The notes under the pieces are model-generated. The model was not told where the DNA came from. It was given only the letters and a program-made list of their open reading frames with translations, and did no database searches. 10,537 nt of DNA from Deltaproteobacteria bacterium (GTDB lineage Bacteria > Desulfobacterota > Desulfomonilia > UBA1062). A program made the position numbers and the translations under genes. Position 1 is the stretch's first letter, and every line of letters starts with the position of its first letter. Positions 1 through 6,324 of the stretch are shown here, piece by piece. The stretch spans positions 1 through 10,537 of the forward strand of contig JAFGTK010000050.1 in assembly GCA_016934135.1 (NCBI GenBank), written 5' to 3'.

Positions 1-12
1 ACAACAAATGCC

Positions 13-45
13 TTTACCAGATCCGATTATTTGGTATACTATAAT
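13..45 (+). promoter_or_regulatory. Candidate serC promoter with overlapping inverted repeat
   Basis: An extended -10 element, TGGTATACT (TGN followed by TATACT at 35-40), lies 16 bp downstream of a weak -35-like TTTACC (13-18). A perfect TATAAT also occurs at 40-45. The -10 region sits inside an inverted repeat, TGGTAT (32-37) and ATACCA (44-49), separated by 6 bp, which could be an operator or chance. The position fits a transcript starting about 30 bp before the serC ATG. This is inferred from the sequence pattern only. Confidence 0.5.
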
Positions 46-82
46 ACCATATCAATTACTGTCGAGGAGGCATGAAGGAATT

Positions 83-1165
83 ATGAGAAATGTATTCATT
101 TTTAATCCAGGGCCTGCTGTTCTGCCGGAGCCAGTCCTTGAAAGCACCAGCAAGGCAGCTATTAACTTTGCAAATACCGGTATGTCCATAATGGAGGTCA
201 GCCATCGTTCAAAGGAGTTCGATGCATTAATAAATGAAACAATATCCCTGCTCAAGGACATCATGGGTATTCCCGAGAATTACAAGGTGCTCTTTCTTCA
301 GGGAGGGGCCAGCCTGCAGTTTGCCATGGTGCCCATGAACCTTTTAGGGGCTGGCAAGACAGCGGATTATATCGATACCGGCAGCTGGTCTTCCAATGCG
401 ATCAAAGAGGCCAAAAAGATCGGGCAGGTAAACGTAGCTGCATCGTCAAAGGATCAGGACTATACCAGGATACCTTCTCCGGATGAAATCAAGCTTACAC
501 CCGGCGCTGCATACTGCCATATCACTTCCAACAACACCATCTATGGCAGCCAGTGGCAGTCTTTTCCCGATACAAAGGATGTGCCGCTGATCGCAGACAT
601 GTCATCGGATATCCTTTCAAGGGTAATAGATGTCTCGAAATTCGGGCTCATTTATGCCGGTGCTCAGAAGAATATGGGCCCCTCCGGTGTGACCGTTGTA
701 ATCATCCGGGACGACCTTGCTGAACTTGCCCCTGACAATACCCCCACCATGCTCAAGTACTCCACGCATGTGAGCAAGAATTCCATGCACAACACCTGTC
801 CTGTTCTCCCGATATTCGTGGTTCACGAGGTACTGAAGTGGATCATCGATCAGGGAGGTGTTGCAGCCATAGAGAAGCTCAATGAAAAGAAGGCCGCTCT
901 CATTTATGATATTTTGGACAGCAGTGATTTCTACAGAGGGACCGTGCAGAAGGACTCCAGGTCGAAGATGAATATCCCCTTCAGGCTCCCAAGCGAGGAC
1001 CTCGAGAAGGAGTTCCTGTCTGCTGCTTCAGCAAAGGGGCTGGTCGGGCTCAAAGGCCACCGTTCCGTAGGTGGCATCAGGGCTTCAATGTACAATGCAT
1101 TGCCGATGGAAGGCGCACAGAGGCTTGCCGATTTCATGACAGCCTTTGCAAAGGAAAAATCATAA
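83..1165 (+). CDS. serC: Phosphoserine aminotransferase SerC
   Basis: This cytoplasmic PLP enzyme transfers an amino group from glutamate to 3-phosphohydroxypyruvate, the second step of serine synthesis. It can also act on the related pyridoxal-pathway substrate. The 360-residue protein has the normal SerC length. Visible family motifs are NPGPA (residues 8-12), HRS (41-43), GGAS (74-77), the tryptophan-containing DTGSW segment (98-102), and AGAQKNMGPSG, in which K196 should be the Schiff-base lysine. The frame stays open upstream to position 8, but I chose the ATG at 83. GAGGAGG and GAAGG precede it, the family begins at this point (MRNVFIFNPGPA), and the upstream extension overlaps the promoter. 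A terminator follows at once and no serA is adjacent, so serC appears to be the end of its transcription unit. Identity is very secure. Confidence 0.97.
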   Translation: MRNVFIFNPGPAVLPEPVLESTSKAAINFANTGMSIMEVSHRSKEFDALINETISLLKDIMGIPENYKVLFLQGGASLQFAMVPMNLLGAGKTADYIDTGSWSSNAIKEAKKIGQVNVAASSKDQDYTRIPSPDEIKLTPGAAYCHITSNNTIYGSQWQSFPDTKDVPLIADMSSDILSRVIDVSKFGLIYAGAQKNMGPSGVTVVIIRDDLAELAPDNTPTMLKYSTHVSKNSMHNTCPVLPIFVVHEVLKWIIDQGGVAAIEKLNEKKAALIYDILDSSDFYRGTVQKDSRSKMNIPFRLPSEDLEKEFLSAASAKGLVGLKGHRSVGGIRASMYNALPMEGAQRLADFMTAFAKEKS

Positions 1166-1170
1166 GAAAT

Positions 1171-1205
1171 AAAAAGGGCAGAGACACCTTATCTCTGCCC
1201 TTTTT
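1171..1205. terminator. Bidirectional intrinsic terminator after serC
   Basis: A 14-bp perfect stem (AAAAAGGGCAGAGA at 1171-1184 with its complement at 1192-1205) encloses a 7-nt loop. The stem core is GC-rich and ends in T5 on the plus strand and T5ATTT on the minus strand. It can therefore stop both serC and the convergent gene that ends at 1352. It begins 5 bp after the serC stop. Confidence 0.93.
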
Positions 1206-1226
1206 AACCCTAATTTAGCATAAATC

Positions 1227-1302
1227 ATGTGGGAGCGGCTTCAAGCCGCGATTAAGGAACAATCACGATAAATTGTATCGCAGCTTGAAGCCGCTCCCAC
1301 AT
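1227..1302. repeat. REP doublet (REPIN-like) inverted repeat
   Basis: The left arm ATGTGGGAGCGGCTTCAAGC (1227-1246) is perfectly complementary to 1283-1302. After one mismatch the pairing continues for five more bases (GCGAT 1248-1252 with ATCGC 1277-1281), giving 25 of 26 pairs. Each arm carries its own smaller palindrome: GCGGCTT-C-AAGCCGC at 1235-1249, and an imperfect copy at 1281-1295. Each also has a GTGGGAG head on its outer side. This is the layout of repetitive extragenic palindromes arranged tail-to-tail. It lies between two convergent genes, the usual place for such elements. A further short stem (ACAAT 1259-1263 with ATTGT 1272-1276) closes the middle. Only one copy is in the window, so its repetitive nature is inferred from similarity to known REP heads. 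Confidence 0.75.
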
Positions 1303-1351
1303 ATCCACCAATCTCAGTAATACCTGCTTCCTTATGTTTATAGCTGTCGGA

Positions 1352-2701
1352 TCAGGGCTGTAACTCTACTTGGGTGTTGTTATTGTTCTCGTTGCCCTCT
1401 GCCACAACATTGGTCGAGTCTATGGTGGCGCTGATCGTTACCTTCTGCCTCAGGACATAGCCGGTTGCATACACTGCAGTGCCGCCTGGTTTGGTCAGGT
1501 TCCTGTCCTTATCGAGACTGGCCAGAGAGACATTGGCCCAGCCGTTACCGTTCATCTTCAGGTTCAGGTAGGGCTGGTTACCGCTACTCCATAATGCCGG
1601 GTCGAGGCCTGCGATCCCTGCATTCTTGACCTCCACCAGGACCCGTTTTGCGCCGTCGAGCCGGATGGAGCTGACAATCAGGTCGGGCTTGCCTGTAATG
1701 GGGCCCATTCCTATCAGTGTGGCGGCAGGAGGTCCGAGCTGAACGGTCTTGGTGTTGTTGACCTCATTTGTCTCCATGACTTTGCCTGTGGCATCGACGG
1801 TTACGGTTACTTTGGACTGCTTGGTGATCTTGACCTTGTCGAAGACATAGGTGATGGAGCTGTTGGGTCGTCTGAGCCTGCCTGTCGGATCGGCAGCCGG
1901 CAGGGTTATGCCGTAGTTACGGCCGTCCACATTAGCCACCAGGGTGATGGCCTCGGGACCTTTCTGGTTCCAGCGTGCGATATGAACACCTCCGCAGCCT
2001 TCACGGTTGGCCACCTTAACACTCAGCTGCTTGGATGCATTCAGGCTCACATCCTCCATCACCAGATCCGGGTAGCACTCAAAGAGCTTCTCGGCCTCGA
2101 TGTCCAGCTCGCTGACCTCTCCGGGGTAGCTGATAAAGATAGAGCCCGTGGCCTGTAAAGTGGATATGTTGCGGAAGATGACTATATAGCGGCCGCCGCT
2201 CTTATTGAGTTCGGGCTGGTCCACGGCATGCTGAATGATATCGGTGTAGCCGTCACGTTCCCTGCCGCAGGCCATCTGGCCGTGGTAATAGCTCGGCTTC
2301 TTCTCTTTCTTGCCGAACAGTCTCTTGATTCCCTTTACCCATTTGCGGATCTCATCTCCGGCAATGTATTCAAGGGGATTGAACTTGTTTACCTTGTTTA
2401 TCCACTGCTGCCACTCGGATGGCTGGATATTCTTGAAGGCCCTCGCATCAACCAGTATTATCCGCAGCGGTTCGTAATTCTTGTTTGCAGGTTCGGGAAC
2501 GAGTTCGGTGGACTTGACGCTTACCGTAATCTCACCGGGCCTTGTGAGCTGGATCGGGTAGTACAGAGTGAAGGGATCTCCCTGCTCGGCTTTAAACAGG
2601 GTGAAGTATTTCTGGAGAACGGCGTTTTCCGGGACAGCAGCCGACAAGCTAAACGGCAGACACATGAAAACAAACACAAGGAATGACAGTTTTCGATCCA
2701 T
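1352..2701 (-). CDS. Exported protein with two CARDB-like repeats
   Basis: The function is unknown; it is predicted to be periplasmic, surface-bound or secreted. The 449-residue protein opens with a Sec signal peptide (KLSFLVFVFMCLPFSLSA, cleavage near residue 21). Next comes a region of about 190 residues that I cannot assign; its beta-rich start (FTLYYPIQLTRPGEITVSV, 44-62) looks like an adhesive sandwich. Two related C-terminal repeats follow, at about 211-322 and 339-447. Each begins PDLV/PDLIV and ends with a CARDB-type signature (VMETNEVNNTKTV and VVAEGNENNNNTQVEL). CARDB domains are immunoglobulin-like adhesion modules often found in exported proteins. The ATG at 2701 has a good AGGAGG (2708-2713 on the minus strand) 6 bp upstream. 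No membrane anchor or sorting motif follows the repeats. It appears monocistronic and shares the bidirectional terminator with serC. Confidence 0.85.
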   Translation of the reverse strand: MDRKLSFLVFVFMCLPFSLSAAVPENAVLQKYFTLFKAEQGDPFTLYYPIQLTRPGEITVSVKSTELVPEPANKNYEPLRIILVDARAFKNIQPSEWQQWINKVNKFNPLEYIAGDEIRKWVKGIKRLFGKKEKKPSYYHGQMACGRERDGYTDIIQHAVDQPELNKSGGRYIVIFRNISTLQATGSIFISYPGEVSELDIEAEKLFECYPDLVMEDVSLNASKQLSVKVANREGCGGVHIARWNQKGPEAITLVANVDGRNYGITLPAADPTGRLRRPNSSITYVFDKVKITKQSKVTVTVDATGKVMETNEVNNTKTVQLGPPAATLIGMGPITGKPDLIVSSIRLDGAKRVLVEVKNAGIAGLDPALWSSGNQPYLNLKMNGNGWANVSLASLDKDRNLTKPGGTAVYATGYVLRQKVTISATIDSTNVVAEGNENNNNTQVELQP

Positions 2702-2726
2702 ACATAACCTCCTGCTGATAATTATT

Positions 2727-2755
2727 TTTATATCCTGGCGAGATCCGGATGTTAC
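2727..2755 (-). promoter_or_regulatory. Candidate promoter of the CARDB protein gene
   Basis: Read on the minus strand, GTAACA (2755-2750; 4 of 6 bases match TTGACA) is followed by a 17-bp spacer and TATAAA (2732-2727; 5 of 6 match TATAAT). Transcription would start near 2720, about 20 bp before the ATG, leaving room for the AGGAGG ribosome site. The spacer holds an 8-bp palindrome, ATCCGGAT. Confidence 0.45.
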
Positions 2756-3084
2756 TATCTAACCATGTGAGTTCAATCATTTCAATCGGATTATTCATGC
2801 GCTGCCAGATATTTGAGAATATGCAGAGATAAATATTGTTGGCCGGTTTGACCATCCTGCTCGCTTAAAGATCATCAGTTTTTTCAAAATATCTCTTTAC
2901 AACGCGTCAACTTCCCAGTAGGAGAGTTCACCCTTATGATTATCGGTAAAGTGTGATCCGAGCCGCGAACAACATTTCATCAGAGAACCTGGCACGGCAG
3001 ATTATACATCGAGCTGAGAGATGTCGCAGTTGTGCATCATTCAGTGTAAAAATACAGACCCAAGGGTAAAAGGAAGGAAAATTA
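2756..3084. other. Long intergenic region between divergent genes, no gene seen
   Basis: This stretch separates the divergent CARDB and SLOG-like genes. It has no convincing coding frame: the short frames across it lack ribosome sites or are antisense to the 3085 gene. A direct repeat TTCAATC occurs at 2772-2778 and 2781-2787, 9 bp apart. A possible -10 (TATACA, 3003-3008) has no matching -35. AGGAAGG at 3071-3077 is the ribosome site of the gene at 3085. I see no further structure that I can support. Confidence 0.5.
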
Positions 3085-3642
3085 ATGAAGAAAGATAACT
3101 GCATACTGTTCAGCGGCGGCATTAAAGGCGCGGAAGAAGAATTCGGAGCGAATGCGGAGAAGTTCGGTATCGAAGAGACAAACTTCACGTTTGAGGGCCA
3201 TGCCATTGTCCGGCATCGGGGCCTTAGAATCCTGAGCAGCGATGAACTCAAGAACGGAGATGTAAGCCTGGAATATGTCTCGCGGCTGATGAACCGACGC
3301 TACACCACGACCCCGACATTCCGCAAGATTCTGCAGAGTATCTGGTATCAGATCAACAGCGGACAGGAGATTTACGTCATCGGAGAGATCCTGGATGACA
3401 AGACCGTAAAGGGCGGTACAGGATGGGGTGCCGAGTTTGCCAAACTGTGCAACAAACCATTATACGTGTTCGATCAGAAACGTGATTCGTGGTTCAACTG
3501 GAATCAGCTAGACTGGATCGAATGCACAGGTGAGAACGAACCTGTCATAAGCCACGTTCATTTCACCGGAACCGGAACCCGTTTTCTCGAAGACAATGGA
3601 AAGAAGGCAGTGACGGAATTGTTCGAGAGATCCTTTGCATGA
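3085..3642 (+). CDS. Conserved hypothetical protein, SLOG/Rossmann-like pattern
   Basis: I do not recognise a named function. The soluble 185-residue protein has no signal peptide and no membrane segment. Two glycine-rich stretches stand out. The first is near the N-terminus, FSGGIKGAEEEFGANAEKFG (residues 9-28). The second, VKGGTGWGAEFAKLCNKPLY (about 108-127), is followed by VFDQ. This order (a strand into GGxKGAE plus a helix, then GGTGWxxE plus a helix and a strand ending in a hydrophobic KPLYVFD) resembles the nucleotide- or ligand-binding proteins of the SLOG superfamily (DprA, LOG, YpsA-like). The resemblance is by pattern only. A third conserved-looking motif, HFTGTGTRFLEDNGKKA, lies near the C-terminus. 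AGGAAGG sits 7 bp before the ATG. It stands alone, with non-coding DNA on both sides, so context gives no clue. A standalone ligand-binding enzyme or sensor is possible. Confidence 0.85.
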   Translation: MKKDNCILFSGGIKGAEEEFGANAEKFGIEETNFTFEGHAIVRHRGLRILSSDELKNGDVSLEYVSRLMNRRYTTTPTFRKILQSIWYQINSGQEIYVIGEILDDKTVKGGTGWGAEFAKLCNKPLYVFDQKRDSWFNWNQLDWIECTGENEPVISHVHFTGTGTRFLEDNGKKAVTELFERSFA

Positions 3643-3663
3643 TTCGGCAGTGATTTTGCCTGA

Positions 3664-3692
3664 CGGCTGGAATGGGGGAACCCTGCCAGCCG
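3664..3692 (+). terminator. Possible weak terminator or hairpin after the 3085 gene
   Basis: CGGCTGG (3664-3670) pairs with CCAGCCG (3686-3692) around a 15-nt loop that could form a small inner GGG/CCC stem. It lies 22 bp after the stop codon. There is no T run, only TAATCCTCTTGTTCT, so intrinsic termination is doubtful. Confidence 0.3.
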
Positions 3693-3854
3693 GTAATCCT
3701 CTTGTTCTGAATGCAATGCTCTTGCCCGAAGTCGGATAGGGGATATCCGTAAGATTGTGACTTTTGATATGGAGCTGTAGCTGTGTTTAAATAGGTTGAT
3801 ATTCTAACCGCAATATGGTCTGTAGGGACACCTTATACATAAGGATAAAAACAA

Positions 3855-4061
3855 ATGATTGCATTAAGTGCTTCAACCAGTGACGGGTCCTCATTCGGAG
3901 TCTATGATGATGATAAGCTCATTGGTTATATCCACAGGCAGAGTACCTTGACAGGTGATAGATATCTGGCATCAATTCACAACCATGGCCAGAAAAAGAA
4001 CAATGGAAAGGAATTTGATAGCCCTAACGCTGCTCTTTTGTGGATAGAAACGAATCGATAA
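3855..4061 (+). CDS. Small hypothetical protein (68 aa)
   Basis: I do not recognise this protein. The sequence has no signal peptide and no membrane segment. It reads as three short strands followed by a helix: FGVYDDDKLIGYIHR (14-28), DRYLASIHNHG (35-45), then GKEFDSPNAALLWIE. This pattern (self-describing strand, 'GYI', 'YLASI', 'F-S-AALLWIE') is seen in many small bacterial proteins whose last helix packs on a sheet; it does not give a function. The ATG at 3855 has a modest TAAGGAT ribosome site 10 bp upstream. The codon use and the clean strand/helix pattern suggest a real gene rather than a chance frame, but a reading frame this short could be spurious. It is flanked by about 210 bp and 230 bp of non-coding DNA. 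Confidence 0.6.
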   Translation: MIALSASTSDGSSFGVYDDDKLIGYIHRQSTLTGDRYLASIHNHGQKKNNGKEFDSPNAALLWIETNR

Positions 4062-4214
4062 GATGATATGGAGCAGGGATTACTGAGAAGATTGATAAAT
4101 ATTCAGACCCTCTATCATCTGTAATTCCCCTTTTTTATCCTGAACAGATCTTTATGGTAGATAGGCAAGATTGATCTGTCAGTTCTTTCAGGCTGAAAAG
4201 TATGTTTATTACAA

Positions 4215-4246
4215 AAAAGGGGAAGAGCGATCTCTCTTCCCCTTTT
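4215..4246. terminator. Bidirectional intrinsic terminator
   Basis: A perfect stem (AAAAGGGGAAGAG at 4215-4227 with its complement at 4234-4246) encloses a 6-nt loop. On the minus strand it ends in T6, an ideal terminator for the binding-protein gene that stops at 4292. On the plus strand it ends in T4 and would block readthrough from the small gene at 3855. The rest of the 4062-4291 gap shows nothing I can support. Confidence 0.88.
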
Positions 4247-4291
4247 CACCAGGATGCTTTTAAGGAAAATTTTACTGAAAAGCCTCTCGTG

Positions 4292-5305
4292 TCAGTGTAG
4301 GACATCTTCGATGGATTTGGCAACCTGGAGGACCTGAAGCGGCAGTTCGATGCCGAGCTTCTTTGACGCTTCCAGGTCTACAATCACATTCAGGTTTTCC
4401 TCTCTGCCCACAGGTATGCTTTCTGGTTTGGCCTTATCCTTGAGGATTTTGAGTATATGGCCTGATGTGAGTTTTCCGATTACCAGAAAGTCCGGGGCGA
4501 TATACAAAAGGGCGCCCCTGATATTGCCTGTGATGGATGAGATGGCAGGGACTTTGTATTCAAAGGATATATCCAGGATCTCTTTGGTAGGTCCAAAGTC
4601 CCTGATTCCGTAGTATGAATCGATAGGGACAAAAAAGGCGCCTATTCCCTCATCGATCAGCTCCTTTGCTGCAGCAGTTGGAGACTCGGACATCTTCACC
4701 TGACGGGAGACTACCTGCAGACCCAGCTGTGAGGCCTTGGTCTTTGATTCTTCGGTATAGGCCACTGCATTGTCGTCATCGCTGTGGATGATGCCGATCT
4801 TTTTTAAGTTGGGCAGTCCGAGCATGGCGATACGCAGGACATCCGTCGGGTCCATATAGATTGTTATACCGGTGAATCCCTGACCTGCCTGGGTTTTGGA
4901 TACACATCCCACAAGTTCCGGTATTGCTACCGAGGTGAACACAAGAGGGATACCCGCCTTGATGATCTTGTCTTTGGAATATTTGGTTGCCGGAGTTCCT
5001 ATAGTCACGACCAGGTCAGGTCTTTTATCGATGATCTCACCCGCAGCACTCTTGATTCGAAATAGGATCTTCACCTTTTCCCAGAGACCGGCCTCGGCAT
5101 CGGCATCGATGACGGTCCTGTTGATCTGAAGGGATGTCCCTCTGGCAAGCCCGTTTCTCTCCAGTTCTCTGACCATCTCCTCATAAAGGTCATCAAAGGC
5201 TGCAAGGTTTCCTACCTGCAGCACCTCCACCTTGTAGGGGGTCTGCCCATAGCAGGGGGTAAAAAATACGATTGATATGAGTACTGCAAGGATAATTCTA
5301 TTCAT
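4292..5305 (-). CDS. ABC transporter substrate-binding protein, ABC_sub_bind family
   Basis: A periplasmic solute-binding protein of the ABC_sub_bind type (PF04392, TrpX-like); the ligand is unknown. The 337 residues begin with a Sec signal peptide (MNRIILAVLISIVFFTPCYG, cleavage before QTPY). Two Rossmann-like lobes follow. The first includes RPDLVVTIGTPATKYSKD and IPLVFTSVAIPE. The second begins at NLKKIGIIHSDDDNAVAYTE and contains GIGAFFVPIDSYYG and the hinge-like VPAISSITGNIRGALLYI. A cysteine falls in the signal region, but FTPC is not a good lipobox. I chose ATG 5305 rather than the in-frame ATG at 5320: AAGGAG lies at 5317-5312, before 5305, whereas nothing precedes 5320. No permease or ATPase is adjacent, although this family normally sits beside both. 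It therefore either serves a distant transporter or acts as a sensor ligand-binding subunit. The T6 terminator follows. Confidence 0.92.
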   Translation of the reverse strand: MNRIILAVLISIVFFTPCYGQTPYKVEVLQVGNLAAFDDLYEEMVRELERNGLARGTSLQINRTVIDADAEAGLWEKVKILFRIKSAAGEIIDKRPDLVVTIGTPATKYSKDKIIKAGIPLVFTSVAIPELVGCVSKTQAGQGFTGITIYMDPTDVLRIAMLGLPNLKKIGIIHSDDDNAVAYTEESKTKASQLGLQVVSRQVKMSESPTAAAKELIDEGIGAFFVPIDSYYGIRDFGPTKEILDISFEYKVPAISSITGNIRGALLYIAPDFLVIGKLTSGHILKILKDKAKPESIPVGREENLNVIVDLEASKKLGIELPLQVLQVAKSIEDVLH

Positions 5306-5329
5306 CGCGAACTCCTTCATTCGTTTATA

Positions 5330-5397
5330 ACTATAGCATATCGGTAATTGTAGATCGGTTCTTTATGCATGATCCTTCGTTTGTTAATCTTTGTCAA
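5330..5397 (-). promoter_or_regulatory. Candidate promoters of the ABC_sub_bind gene
   Basis: Two possible promoters read leftward. One has a perfect TTGACA (5397-5392), a 17-bp spacer and a poor -10, GATCAT (5374-5369). The other has an extended -10, TGCTATAGT (TATAGT at 5335-5330), but no clear -35. The second would start transcription near 5323, about 18 bp before the ATG. The two may be alternatives. Confidence 0.45.
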
Positions 5398-5403
5398 TTT
5401 AGG

Positions 5404-5417
5404 AGTTCTATAGAACT
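5404..5417. promoter_or_regulatory. Perfect 14-bp palindrome AGTTCTATAGAACT
   Basis: This exact self-complementary 14-mer lies just past the DUF155 stop (5420) and 7 bp upstream of the TTGACA at 5397-5392 that may drive the binding-protein gene. No T run follows, so it is a poor terminator. It could be an operator or activator site for that gene. Its function is inferred from position only. Confidence 0.4.
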
Positions 5418-5419
5418 GC

Positions 5420-6202
5420 TCAGAAGATATTGAATATGTCATGGATCAGGAAAAATACAATCTCCACCGCGATGAGCAGGATAATAATCCATTCCAGGGT
5501 GGATGAATGCTTGTGGTACTGCTCCTGCGCGAGCATGCTGAAGAGTTCATGGATCACGTCGATCTTCTGGTTGAGGATTTCGATTCGAGGGGTGATATCC
5601 AGATATCTCGCCATCATTTCGTATGCATGCTCAACCTCGGGATATTCCCAGAAAAAATCCGGGGTATCGAGGAGATTGTAGCGGAGATTGATATCGCTTG
5701 TGACCAGGAAAAGGTTTCCCCGCATCTTTGAGATCTGTTTCCGGCTCAAATGGGTCTTTCCCGAAGCAGCGAGGTTCAGGGGTATCTTTGCGGTTTCTTC
5801 AATGGTCTTTTCTGCGCTGGTTTCGAATTCCTCGAGTTTGACGGATTGGGCAATTCCGTGCGATACTGCTAGTTTTTCCAGGGGATCATCCGAGGCCAGA
5901 GAGATATGGTCGTCCCTGACCGTGCTGGAGCCGGTGACGGAATAGGTGAATTCATCGGAAAAATGATCTTGAAACGAACCCTGCTCAAAGGGTTTTATTG
6001 TATGGAGAATCCTCTTTAAATCTTCCGCTGACGTTCCCCATGCCACAAGGGCACCATAGGAAAACACAAAGACGTCTCCCGAATCCTGAGTTATGTGGAG
6101 CACGTCGCGATAGATGGAGCAAGGGTAGTGTTCCGGCAGCATCTTCCTTAAAGGCCCGAAGCTGAAGTTTTTGGCAACACACAAGGCAGTGCAGTCATTC
6201 AT
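5420..6202 (-). CDS. DUF155/RMD1-family membrane protein
   Basis: This belongs to the RMD1/Sif2 (DUF155, PF02582) family, whose bacterial role is not settled; the fungal relatives are mitochondrial proteins linked to meiosis. The 260 residues show the family course. There is an N-terminal strand region with VFVFSYGALVAWG (44-56), which is a hallmark. A middle helical part contains SDINLRYNLLDTPDFFWEYP, and then comes the helical RYLDITPRIEILNQKIDVI. The protein ends in one strongly hydrophobic segment near the C-terminus (LEWIIILLIAVEIVFFLI, about 236-253) that would anchor it. A cytoplasmic body with a C-terminal anchor is likely. Upstream of the ATG at 6202, AAAGGAT lies 8 bp away. It shares the minus strand with the binding-protein gene downstream, but the 114-bp gap contains candidate promoters, so co-transcription is uncertain. 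Confidence 0.9.
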   Translation of the reverse strand: MNDCTALCVAKNFSFGPLRKMLPEHYPCSIYRDVLHITQDSGDVFVFSYGALVAWGTSAEDLKRILHTIKPFEQGSFQDHFSDEFTYSVTGSSTVRDDHISLASDDPLEKLAVSHGIAQSVKLEEFETSAEKTIEETAKIPLNLAASGKTHLSRKQISKMRGNLFLVTSDINLRYNLLDTPDFFWEYPEVEHAYEMMARYLDITPRIEILNQKIDVIHELFSMLAQEQYHKHSSTLEWIIILLIAVEIVFFLIHDIFNIF

Positions 6203-6265
6203 TTATCCGTATCCTTTCGCATTCAGTATAATTATATGATTGGCAAAGTAATTATTCAATCTTTC

Positions 6266-6294
6266 ATGACAAACAGTGAATTATGTTGTATATT
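6266..6294 (+). promoter_or_regulatory. Promoter for the family-3 binding-protein gene
   Basis: ATGACA (6266-6271; 5 of 6 bases match TTGACA), an exact 17-bp spacer and TATATT (6289-6294; 5 of 6 match TATAAT) make a good sigma-70-type promoter. Transcription would start near 6301. That excludes the in-frame ATG at 6283 and supports the start at 6325. Confidence 0.65.
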
Positions 6295-6324
6295 CTGGTA
6301 CTATATGAACCAGAGGGCAGATCT

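Noticed and set aside
2228..2686. Open frame of 152 codons on the plus strand inside the CARDB gene
   Set aside because: It is antisense to a gene with a signal peptide and clear domain repeats; it lacks a ribosome site.
3021..3098. A 25-codon plus-strand frame before and overlapping the SLOG-like gene
   Set aside because: It has no ribosome site and no family resemblance, and ends within the next gene's start.
4257..4283. GCTTTT/AAAAGC inverted repeat just past the ABC_sub_bind stop
   Set aside because: The stem is AT-rich and short; the neighbouring hairpin at 4215-4246 is the obvious terminator.
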